Under the pieces are notes generated by a model. The model made no database searches. It was not told the origin of the DNA and saw only the letters and a list, made by a program, of their open reading frames with translations. Shown piece by piece: positions 23,766 to 32,227 of a DNA stretch of 64,000 nucleotides. Each line of letters opens with the position of its first letter. Position 1 is the first letter of the stretch. The stretch spans positions 9,454 through 73,453 of the forward strand of contig CAKUXO010000007.1 of NCBI GenBank assembly GCA_934700385.1, read 5' to 3'. This stretch comes from an uncultured Candidatus Melainabacteria bacterium. Lineage in GTDB: Bacteria; Cyanobacteriota; Vampirovibrionia; Gastranaerophilales; Gastranaerophilaceae. The translations under genes were made by a program, and so were the position numbers.

Positions 23766-25469
23766 ATGAATTTGCTTCTTATAATAGGATTAGTACTTTT
23801 TGGCTGCATGGTTATCTGGGTGTACATTCTTTTTGCGAATGTATCGACTTTGCCTGTTCAAAAACCTATTGAAGAAAAAAAAGAAACTTCTGAAGATGAA
23901 GTTATTTCAAGGTGTCATCAACTTTATGACCAAGGGCTTCATGCGGAATTACAACGCTATGCTCAAAGAGAATTATCTAAAAATTATGGAAATGTTGAAT
24001 TAAGAAAGATTTTAGCAAAATCTTTTATGGCAACAAATAACGAAGAAATGGGGATTAAGCACTTTGAGGCGATTTTAAACATCACCCCTTTTGACATTGA
24101 AACCCAAGAACTTCTTGCTTCTTATTATCGTGATAATGGCCCTAAAACTCGTGCTATTGAGCTTTATGAACAAATTTTATTATATGACAACGGAAATGTT
24201 AATGCTGTTGAAGAATTATCAAAACTCTATCTTGAAATGAATAATTATGAAAAAGCGATTGAGATTTTTCAAATGATGAAAGATAGCGAAATCGATGAAG
24301 CAAGGTTGAATGAAATTAAATACACTTTAGCTGATTTATATATTAAAACCGAAAATTTTGAACAGGCTTTTGAAATGTATCGTGAGATTAATAAAGATGA
24401 CCCTGAAAACCTTGAAATTTTGGTTTTATTGGCTGATTTAGCTTATAAAAATAAATATTGGCAAGATTGCCTTAAATATTATCAAAAAATTATTTCAATT
24501 GTGGGTGACGACTTTGAAATTCTAGAAAAAATCGCCCAACTTCAAATGACTCTTGAAAATTGGTCTGAAGCAGTTGAGGCATATAGAAAAATAATTTCTT
24601 TAGAAGATAAAGAAAGCCCTAATTATCTTTATCACCAAAACGAACTTTGTAACGCTATGCTTAAAAATGGGCAGTTTGATGAAGCAATTGACCTTTTAAA
24701 AGATTTATTGGTGCAAAATCCGAAAGAAACTTCTTTTGCTTTTACTTTGGCTCAAGCCTACACTTTAATTGGGCAATATCAAATTGGGGTTAATTTATAT
24801 AACAAACTTCTTGAAGATTTACCTGTTGAACAAAGTGCCATAATAATTAAATATATTTCAAATTTAATTTGTATGTGGGCGCAAGATTTATTTGATAAAG
24901 GGGAATATAACCTTGCTTTTGATAAATTTTTTGAAGCTCTAAAATATGATGAAGAAAATGACGAAGTATATTTTAGGCTTGGAAAATGTAACTATTACAT
25001 TAAAAGTTTTCAAGACGCAATTGCGCACTTTAAAAGAGCTATTTCAATTAAGCCACAAAATTCAATGTATTATTTTGGTTTAGGTTGTGCTTATGATGAA
25101 CTTGGTGCCGTTAAAAATGCAAAAGTTGCTTTTTATGACGCATTAAATATTGACCCAATGAACATAAAAGCAAGAATTGCTTATGCAATTTCTTTAACAA
25201 AAGAGCTTGAATATGCTCAAAGTATTGAACAATTTATGGAAGTATTAAAATATATTCCAGATAACGTTGATACCTTGTATAATCTTGCTTTAGCATATGA
25301 ACTTGTGGGTGATATTGAAAGAGCAATTAAGTATTATAAAAAAGCGATTGATATTAACCCAGAACACAAAGAAGCTAATCATAACCTTGAACTTATTTTA
25401 GGTGAACCATATAAACCTGAAACAGCGCAAAATGAAACTACAGAAGAAATTAATCAATCTGATTATTAA
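23766..25469 (+). CDS. Membrane-anchored tetratricopeptide repeat protein
   Basis: The 567-residue protein has one N-terminal membrane helix (about 2-22). A charged linker follows, then about a dozen TPR units from residue 45 to 545, with recurring patterns such as A..LYEQIL, ALKYDEENDEVYFRLGKCNY and AIKYYKKAIDINPEHKEA. It ends in an acidic tail. TPR arrays are protein-binding scaffolds, so the partner cannot be named from sequence. I start at ATG 23766 because an excellent promoter ends just upstream; an upstream TTG at 23730 would lie inside that promoter's -35 box. It is convergent with the repair operon, overlapping the nuclease gene by 20 bases. Confidence 0.88.
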   Translation: MNLLLIIGLVLFGCMVIWVYILFANVSTLPVQKPIEEKKETSEDEVISRCHQLYDQGLHAELQRYAQRELSKNYGNVELRKILAKSFMATNNEEMGIKHFEAILNITPFDIETQELLASYYRDNGPKTRAIELYEQILLYDNGNVNAVEELSKLYLEMNNYEKAIEIFQMMKDSEIDEARLNEIKYTLADLYIKTENFEQAFEMYREINKDDPENLEILVLLADLAYKNKYWQDCLKYYQKIISIVGDDFEILEKIAQLQMTLENWSEAVEAYRKIISLEDKESPNYLYHQNELCNAMLKNGQFDEAIDLLKDLLVQNPKETSFAFTLAQAYTLIGQYQIGVNLYNKLLEDLPVEQSAIIIKYISNLICMWAQDLFDKGEYNLAFDKFFEALKYDEENDEVYFRLGKCNYYIKSFQDAIAHFKRAISIKPQNSMYYFGLGCAYDELGAVKNAKVAFYDALNIDPMNIKARIAYAISLTKELEYAQSIEQFMEVLKYIPDNVDTLYNLALAYELVGDIERAIKYYKKAIDINPEHKEANHNLELILGEPYKPETAQNETTEEINQSDY

Positions 25470-26040
25470 ACAATTTTAAAATAATTTTTTCTATTCTATC
25501 TTTATAAACTTTTTCATTTTCAAATTCAACATCAACAAAATCAAGTTTTTCAATTGAAAGATATCTTATTTTAACCTTTGGGCTATAAATTTTACTTGCG
25601 CAAAAAAGATATACAACACTTTGAAGGTCTGTTTTAGGGTTTTTTGGCAAGTTAAGAGTTTTCCAATCATAAATAATATAATTGTCATTTTCTTGATAAA
25701 CCGCATCAAAGCGCCCTGTTAAAAAATATACCTGCCCAGATAAATCTAAACTTTCTTTAATTAAAAAAGGATATTCTGTTTCAATAAAGTTATTTTTCTT
25801 TTCTTTTAATTTTTCTTCTAATTTTTGCCAAATTTTTATTTCAGCTTCATTTAATTCCATAATAATTTTAGAAACATCAAAACCCTTGATATATTGACAA
25901 ATTAAGCTGTGGAATTTTTGCCCTAAAATGGCTCTATCATCTTTTTTAAAAATAGAAAGGTTATCAATATATTTTTCTTTATATTCTTCAAGGCTTTTTT
26001 CTAAAACCCTTAGAGAGTTTTCGCTAAAAGTGTTTAACAT
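25450..26040 (-). CDS. PD-(D/E)XK nuclease, RecB-like domain protein
   Basis: This stand-alone 196-residue nuclease has the RecB/AddB-type active site. An early His occurs in LGQKFHSLICQY near residue 45, Asp in GRFDAVY near 131, the D-x-K pair in IIYDWKT near 144-146, and the motif-III Gln in DLQSVVYLF. The domain is normally fused to the end of AddA, AddB or RecB. Here it is separate and overlaps the end of the helicase gene by seven bases, so the two are almost certainly made together. Only two cysteines are present, so there is no AddB-type iron-sulphur cluster. The nuclease call is secure; the role as the helicase's nuclease subunit is inferred. Confidence 0.84.
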   Translation of the reverse strand: MLNTFSENSLRVLEKSLEEYKEKYIDNLSIFKKDDRAILGQKFHSLICQYIKGFDVSKIIMELNEAEIKIWQKLEEKLKEKKNNFIETEYPFLIKESLDLSGQVYFLTGRFDAVYQENDNYIIYDWKTLNLPKNPKTDLQSVVYLFCASKIYSPKVKIRYLSIEKLDFVDVEFENEKVYKDRIEKIILKLFNNQID

Positions 26041-29000
26041 TTTTCAACCTCATCTAACCCATTAAAAATTTCAGAATGTTCAAGTTTTTTTAATTTTCCA
26101 AAATATTTATATTCATCTGATGTTGATAAAAAAAGCTTTTTCTTTGCTCTTGTTATTCCAACATAAATTAATCTAAAATTTTCTTCAATTATTTCTCTTT
26201 TAAGTTCATCTTCGGTTTTTGGTTCTTTTTTAATTTTTTGAATAAATTTTGTGTTTTCTTTTAATTCAAAACCATTCATACTAAAACAGATGTTATTTTT
26301 CGTTAATTCAGGAATGAAAACATAATCAAACTCATCTCCTTTAGATTTATGCAGGGTCATTATTTGAACCTTTTGAACTTTATTTTTATCTTCTTCGCAA
26401 GAGAAAAATTTAATGTTAGAAAAATTATTTTTATTTTGAATTTCTCTCATTTTTAAAACTGTGTTTTCAAAAGTTTTTTGGGTTAAGAAAATTTTAGCTG
26501 CAATTGTTGCAACAAGGGGAATATTAACTTCGTTTTTAGTGTTTGCAAAATAAAAATTTCCAATTTCATAAACTAAATCGTAAATTGAAATAAAATTTTT
26601 AAATAAAAAATAATTCATATCCCATAAAAATTGTTCTTCTAAATCTTCTTGTAAAAATAAAGGTTTATCAAGGTTTTGAACACATTTAACGGTATTATAA
26701 TCATATAAACCAAGTTCATTTAATTCTAAAACAAGTTTTTTTGTTTGTTCAAAATCAAAAGGATTTTTTATATATTCCATTATCAAAAGACAAGTTTTAT
26801 AAACAGGATTATTTATTAAGCTATCAGAATTTTTATAGGTTTTAATTGAATTTTCTTTTAAAATTTTATCCCATTTTTCAATAGAAAAATTATTTCTAAC
26901 TAAAACGGCGCAAGTTGCATTTTCATCTTTTTTTAAAACATCTTTAATTTTATCTAAAATAAATTTTGTTTCATTTTGTTCTAGGGGAAATGTTTGGCTT
27001 AAAACAGCCTTTTTATCAACAATATTAACCCCTTCAACAGGTTTCATAATAAGCTCGCTAAAAGGTTCAAAGTTTTCTTTTTTTGCCCATTTAACAACAT
27101 CATTAGCGCAATCAAGAACACCCGTTGCACATCTTTGACATCTATCCATTACAACATTTTTAGATTTTTGCATAAATTCTCTAAAACCTTTAACATCAGA
27201 ATTAGTGAATGTTGAAGTAATTGCTTGGTTAATATCTCCACAACGAATAATGTTCTTATATTTTCCCCCTAAAAGAGTGATTAAATTTTGCTGAACAAAA
27301 CTTGAATCTTGGGCTTCATCTTCAATTATAATTTTAGTTAAATTTTGATAATAAATTAAAACATCAGGATTTTCTTTTAAAAGTTTCAAACTTAATAACA
27401 ATAAATCATCATAATCAATTAAATTTTGTTCTTTTAATTTTTTCTGATAAGTTTTAAAAACATTTAAAAACAGCTTGTTATTAGGTTCAAAATTTCCCCA
27501 GTTTGCAAGTTCATTTTTATATGCACTAATAGCGCTATCATAAAGGCTTGATTTATCTATAGGTAAGCCAAATTCTCTTAAAATTTCTAAAATAATGGCG
27601 TTTCTTTTAATTTCATCAATAATTTCAAAATCATAATCAAGCCCAACTTTTGCAAAATTATTGTTTTCTTTAATTATTCTTAAAGCAAGCCCGTGAATTG
27701 TTGAAATATTAGGTAATTCCTTTAAATTTGGATAGCGGGCTTTTATTCTTTCTCTGAAGTTTCTTGCGGCTGATTCCATAAAAGTTAAAACAAAAATATT
27801 TTTAGGTTCAATTTCAGATAAAATTTCTCCCGATAAAATTTTATCAACCAAAAGAAGCATAATTGTTGTTTTACCTGAACCCGCTGTTGCGCTAACAGAC
27901 ATCAATCCGCCTTTATAATTTAAAACCTCTTTTTGGTCATCTCTTGGGGTGATGGGTTTTACTTCTTGTTTTTTATCTTCTTCATCTTTATAAAGAAAAT
28001 ATTTATCAATTCCTGAAAAATTTTCATTTCCAAGAGAATCATAAACGCTTGAATAAAGATAAAAATTATCTGATAAAAGATAGAGTTTATATAACATTCT
28101 TGAAGTTCTATCTTTAGTTAGTTCAATATTATCTTCAAGTTCAAAGGTTTCTTTTTCCCACTTTTTTTGCATAACCCAAGCGTTATAAAGTGGACCTATG
28201 TCTTGTTTTAAATAGCTTTCAGAAGAACAATCAATCAAGAATTGATATTTTGTTTTATAAGAATAATCAATTATTTTTTGCATTGAAGAAACAATAATAG
28301 CACTGTTATCTATTTCATCATCTGATAAAGGATTTTCTGAAATGATTGTGTTTTCAAGTTGCAAAATTAATTCTTCTTTTGAAACTTCTTCTTTAAAAAT
28401 TTCTTCAAAGTCATAAATTTGTTTTAAAATTTGATTAATTTTAATAAAATCGTTTTTTAAATCTTTATCTTTTTTAATGAAATTAATAACTATTTCATAA
28501 AGTTGAACAGATAATTTTTCAAGGCGGATTTTTTCATAAATTTCTATTAATTTTGAAAACTCGGGGCAAAAATCTTTCTTTTGTTTTTCTTTTATAAAAT
28601 CAAAAATATTAGCGCCTGTGAAATCTCTTGCAAGTTTATATTCTTGAATTATTTTAATTGTTTCTTTCCAATCAAGATTTAAAAGCTCAATAAAAATCCC
28701 TTTTAAAACATAAGAAGAAATATCTCGATTATTATTATCGTTAATTATTTTTAAAAGCTCTAAAATATAGCCAACATATTTATTTTGGTTTAATTTTTCA
28801 TTTTTTGTTAAAAAGTTAAATTCAAACCCCGAATTTAAAAGATATGTTTTTAAAAAGTCATCACAAAGTGGGGTTATAATTGCTATTTCATTAGGCTTTA
28901 TCCCGTTACTTATAAGGTTTTTAATTTCTTTTACAACATCATCTATCATTTCATTTCTTTTTAAGAAAGTTTTTGTTTTAATTTCTTCAAGGTCGATTGG

Positions 29001-29843
29001 TTTTTCTTCTTTAACAGAATTTAAAACAAGATGTGCTTTTTTTGTTTTTTCGTTATCTATAAAGGGTTTAAGCGCTTTTTCATTTAATAATTTTTCAAAG
29101 TCGATGTTAATAGCGCCAAGATATCCTAAACGAGATGAGCCAAATTCATCATAGCCAATGAAAAATTCTTTAACTGTTGGTTTAATGTGTTCTAAATAAG
29201 CTAAAACAGCGGGGGTTATTTCATCTGCATCATCAACAAAAACATATTTAAAAGTGTTTTTTGTTTGTTTATATAAAAACTGAAAAAGGTTCATTTGCCT
29301 GATATAATCAAAAGCTCTTTTTTCAATTGTTTTAATTTTATATTTATTAATTGCAAGATTAACTTCATTTGAATAGCTTTCTTGCAGAATTTCTGCCCTT
29401 TTTTCAACTTCAACTTTTGAAAGATTATTCAAATTAATTAAAGAGTTTCTTCTTAAAAGTTGATGTAATAAACTTGTTTTAGAGTTATAGCCTGAAAAAT
29501 CTGTTTCTTTAATACATTCTTTAAAAAGAAATTGGCTGACTTCTAAACCACATAAATTAGGAATGATTTTTCTATTAAAATCACTTTTAATTGAATTTTC
29601 AACTAATGCCCAGTTTTCAAGAATATAATTATAAATTAATCCCCAAAAGCTATAAATTTTTAATGAACCGATTGAGCCATTTGGCATTTTTTCTTTAACA
29701 GAATTTAAAAAATCTTTTTTATTTTTAGAATTTTGCACCAAAACAAGTATCTCTTGCGCCTTTACACCTGAGCGCAAAAGTTTTATATATTCATCAATTA
29801 ATATTTCTTTTCTATTAGTGTTAGAATTAGCGTTAATTATCAT
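26034..29843 (-). CDS. Double-motor UvrD-family helicase, AddB/RecC-like plus AddA/RecB-like fusion
   Basis: The 1269-residue protein holds two helicase cores. The C-terminal core (about 630-1245) is complete: Walker A ATAGSGKT (652-659), Walker B IIIEDEAQDSS (837-847), GDINQAI, MTLHKSKGDEFDYVFIPE and VGITRAKKKL. The N-terminal core (about 1-610) follows the same plan with its key residues lost. NANSNTNRKE replaces Walker A, VFVDDADEITP takes the place of motif II, GYDEFGSSRLG that of motif III, and IIVSSMQKIID with FLIDCSSESYL that of motif V. An inactive motor next to an active one recalls RecC with RecB or AddB with AddA, here in one chain. It starts immediately after the priA stop. The helicase call is secure; the recombination-complex role is inferred. 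Confidence 0.88.
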   Translation of the reverse strand: MIINANSNTNRKEILIDEYIKLLRSGVKAQEILVLVQNSKNKKDFLNSVKEKMPNGSIGSLKIYSFWGLIYNYILENWALVENSIKSDFNRKIIPNLCGLEVSQFLFKECIKETDFSGYNSKTSLLHQLLRRNSLINLNNLSKVEVEKRAEILQESYSNEVNLAINKYKIKTIEKRAFDYIRQMNLFQFLYKQTKNTFKYVFVDDADEITPAVLAYLEHIKPTVKEFFIGYDEFGSSRLGYLGAINIDFEKLLNEKALKPFIDNEKTKKAHLVLNSVKEEKPIDLEEIKTKTFLKRNEMIDDVVKEIKNLISNGIKPNEIAIITPLCDDFLKTYLLNSGFEFNFLTKNEKLNQNKYVGYILELLKIINDNNNRDISSYVLKGIFIELLNLDWKETIKIIQEYKLARDFTGANIFDFIKEKQKKDFCPEFSKLIEIYEKIRLEKLSVQLYEIVINFIKKDKDLKNDFIKINQILKQIYDFEEIFKEEVSKEELILQLENTIISENPLSDDEIDNSAIIVSSMQKIIDYSYKTKYQFLIDCSSESYLKQDIGPLYNAWVMQKKWEKETFELEDNIELTKDRTSRMLYKLYLLSDNFYLYSSVYDSLGNENFSGIDKYFLYKDEEDKKQEVKPITPRDDQKEVLNYKGGLMSVSATAGSGKTTIMLLLVDKILSGEILSEIEPKNIFVLTFMESAARNFRERIKARYPNLKELPNISTIHGLALRIIKENNNFAKVGLDYDFEIIDEIKRNAIILEILREFGLPIDKSSLYDSAISAYKNELANWGNFEPNNKLFLNVFKTYQKKLKEQNLIDYDDLLLLSLKLLKENPDVLIYYQNLTKIIIEDEAQDSSFVQQNLITLLGGKYKNIIRCGDINQAITSTFTNSDVKGFREFMQKSKNVVMDRCQRCATGVLDCANDVVKWAKKENFEPFSELIMKPVEGVNIVDKKAVLSQTFPLEQNETKFILDKIKDVLKKDENATCAVLVRNNFSIEKWDKILKENSIKTYKNSDSLINNPVYKTCLLIMEYIKNPFDFEQTKKLVLELNELGLYDYNTVKCVQNLDKPLFLQEDLEEQFLWDMNYFLFKNFISIYDLVYEIGNFYFANTKNEVNIPLVATIAAKIFLTQKTFENTVLKMREIQNKNNFSNIKFFSCEEDKNKVQKVQIMTLHKSKGDEFDYVFIPELTKNNICFSMNGFELKENTKFIQKIKKEPKTEDELKREIIEENFRLIYVGITRAKKKLFLSTSDEYKYFGKLKKLEHSEIFNGLDEVEKC

Positions 29844-31865
29844 CTATAAAATATCCAAAGGGTCAATATCAACAACCATTTTAATATCTTGTGGCAAAGA
29901 AATTGATTTTAAAAATCGAAGAATTGACCTGTGACCCAAATCTCCTATTTTATTTTTAATTATAATATTAAAACGATATTCTTCTTTAATTTTGTTAATT
30001 ACACAAGGTACAGGCCCTAAAACAAGGAGTGTTTCATCTAGTGAAAGTTTTTTAATATAATCTGTTAAATGAAATTCAATTTCTTGAGAGGATTTTTCAG
30101 CCCTAAATTCATTTTTTGAAGAAAGAACAATTCTAATCATCTTTGAAAAAGGCGGATAATCAAGCAATTCACGAAGTTCTATTTCATTTTCATAAAACTC
30201 ATCATAATTTTGCTCTTGTGCGTTTTTTAAAAAGATATTATTAGAATTATAAGTTTGAAAAATAACTTTTCCTTCTTCTTCACCTCTGCCCGAGCGCCCT
30301 GCAACTTGGGTTAAAATAGAAAAACCACGTTCAGAACTTCGATAATCAGGTAAGTTAAAACTTAAATCGGCATTAATTACCCCAACAAGGGTTACATTTT
30401 TATTATCTAACCCTTTTGCAATCATTTGAGTACCGATTAAAATATCAATGTCGCCCTTTTGAAATCTTTTTAAAATTTCAATGTGTTCATTTTTCTTTGA
30501 AAGGCTATCAGAATCAAGTCGCTCTATTTTATATTCTGGGAAAAATTCTTTTGCAACTATTTCAACTTTTTGTGAACCCAAGCCAAAGTTTTCAAGTGCT
30601 TCTGAGCCACACTTAGGGCATTTTGGGTTAGTTATTTCATATCCACAATAATGACATTTATAAGAGTTTGTTTGATAGTGATAAATTAAAGGAATGGCGC
30701 ATTTTTTACATTGTAAAACTTCGCCACATTCCATACATTGTGTGTAAGAGCTAAAACCACGTCTATTAATTAAAAAGATAACCTGATTACCTTTTTCAAT
30801 TGTTTCTTTAACATTTTTAACTAAAGTTCTTGAAAAAAGAGAGTAGTTTCTTTCTCGGCGCTCTGTTTTCATATCAATAACAACAACCTTGGGCAATTTT
30901 GCGTTGTTAAATCTTTCTTTTAGGGTGAATAATGAATTTGTGTTAATTGCTTCATAATAGCTTTCAATTGATGGAGTGGCAGAGCCTAAAATCAGTTTTG
31001 CACCTGTAATTTCACAAAGTTTTTTAGCAACATCTTTAGCATGATACCTTGGATTAGGCATTGTTTGTTTATAACTTGAATCGTGTTCTTCATCAATTAT
31101 TATTAAACCAAGATTTTTAACAGGGGCAAAAACCGCACTTCTTGCGCCAAAAAGGATTTTTATTTCATTATTTTTTAATTTTTTCCAAGTTTCATATTTT
31201 TGCGCTTCTGTAATAGAGCTATGCCAAATAGCGCAAGAATCTTGCCCAAAGTGTTCAATGGTTCGCATGGTTAATTGTGAAACAAGAGCTATTTCAGGCG
31301 CTAAAAAAAGAACGTTTTTTCCTTCTTTAATTGTATCTTCAATTAATTTAAAATAAATTTCAGTTTTGCCTGAACCTGTAATTCCATATAACAAGGAAGT
31401 TTTAGCGCCAACATGCCTGATTTGATTATAAATTTCTTCTTGTTTTAAAGAAAGTTTTGTTTCTTTTTCAATTTTTTTAGTATCAAAAATCAAACTTTTA
31501 ATTTTAGGGGTTCTATATTTTTTAACATTTTTTTCAAAAAATTTTGACGGTAATGCCGTATTTAAAACAGTTTGGATGTCACAAAAATAATAAGATGAAA
31601 CCCATTCTAAAAGTTTTAAATATTCAAGAGAAAAAAGCGGTTCTGATTCTAAAATTGAACCTAGTTCTTTTGGTTTAATGCTTTCTTCTAAATAATCGCT
31701 AAAACCTACTATAAAGGCTTTTAGTTCTTCTTTTCTTCTTCCAAAAGGAATTGAAACCGCTTGCCCGATTTTAATTTCATCTTTTAAACTTTCAGGAATT
31801 AAATAACTGAAAGTTTTTGTGCCTAATTTATTAATATCAACAAGAACCTGAGCGTATTTTGGCAT
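29844..31865 (-). CDS. priA: Primosomal protein N' (replication restart helicase PriA)
   Basis: PriA reloads the replisome at stalled forks and recombination intermediates. The 673-residue protein has the N-terminal 3'-DNA-binding domain (YAQVLVDI start) and helicase Walker A GITGSGKTEIY. The DEEH box appears in IIIDEEHDSSYKQ. A zinc region with eight cysteines (CMECG, CKKC, CHYCG, CPKCG) follows, and then the C-terminal motifs IGTQMIAKGLD and QVAGRSGRG. Its start overlaps the preceding small gene as TAATG, and the giant helicase begins right after its stop, so it lies inside the repair operon. Confidence 0.97.
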   Translation of the reverse strand: MPKYAQVLVDINKLGTKTFSYLIPESLKDEIKIGQAVSIPFGRRKEELKAFIVGFSDYLEESIKPKELGSILESEPLFSLEYLKLLEWVSSYYFCDIQTVLNTALPSKFFEKNVKKYRTPKIKSLIFDTKKIEKETKLSLKQEEIYNQIRHVGAKTSLLYGITGSGKTEIYFKLIEDTIKEGKNVLFLAPEIALVSQLTMRTIEHFGQDSCAIWHSSITEAQKYETWKKLKNNEIKILFGARSAVFAPVKNLGLIIIDEEHDSSYKQTMPNPRYHAKDVAKKLCEITGAKLILGSATPSIESYYEAINTNSLFTLKERFNNAKLPKVVVIDMKTERRERNYSLFSRTLVKNVKETIEKGNQVIFLINRRGFSSYTQCMECGEVLQCKKCAIPLIYHYQTNSYKCHYCGYEITNPKCPKCGSEALENFGLGSQKVEIVAKEFFPEYKIERLDSDSLSKKNEHIEILKRFQKGDIDILIGTQMIAKGLDNKNVTLVGVINADLSFNLPDYRSSERGFSILTQVAGRSGRGEEEGKVIFQTYNSNNIFLKNAQEQNYDEFYENEIELRELLDYPPFSKMIRIVLSSKNEFRAEKSSQEIEFHLTDYIKKLSLDETLLVLGPVPCVINKIKEEYRFNIIIKNKIGDLGHRSILRFLKSISLPQDIKMVVDIDPLDIL

Positions 31866-32224
31866 TATCTAACCTGTTCTAAATTTTTAGATAAACTGTT
31901 ATCAATTAAAGAAAAAACAATTCCAGCAACAATAACTCCTTGGTTTAAGTCATTGTTTTGAGGAAGAATTTTTATTTCTGTTTGATTTTGATATCTTTTA
32001 GTTAAAGTAAGAAGATAGTATTTTGAGCCATACAAAAATAAAATATATCCATTTTTAGTTTGAATTTCAGATATATCAAACCTATCATCGCTATTAAGTG
32101 CTTTTATAGCGCTCATATAAAGATTATCAGCGTCTTTAGGATAAATTTTATAACAGTTATCCAACGGCTGCGCTAAAGAAAAAGAAAACAATAACAAAAA
32201 AACAACAGCTATTATTTTTTTCAT
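31865..32224 (-). CDS. Small exported protein of unknown function
   Basis: I do not recognise this 119-residue protein. It starts with a typical signal peptide (MKKIIAVVFLLLFSFSLAQ). A mixed alpha/beta region follows that includes a YILFLYGSKYYLLTLTKR hairpin, then a mildly hydrophobic C-terminal segment (GVIVAGIVFSLIDNSL). It lies three bases after polA and couples to priA through an overlapping TAATG. An exported protein between two DNA-repair genes is unexpected; operon position may simply reflect shared transcription. Confidence 0.7.
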   Translation of the reverse strand: MKKIIAVVFLLLFSFSLAQPLDNCYKIYPKDADNLYMSAIKALNSDDRFDISEIQTKNGYILFLYGSKYYLLTLTKRYQNQTEIKILPQNNDLNQGVIVAGIVFSLIDNSLSKNLEQVR

Positions 32225-32227
32225 TTT

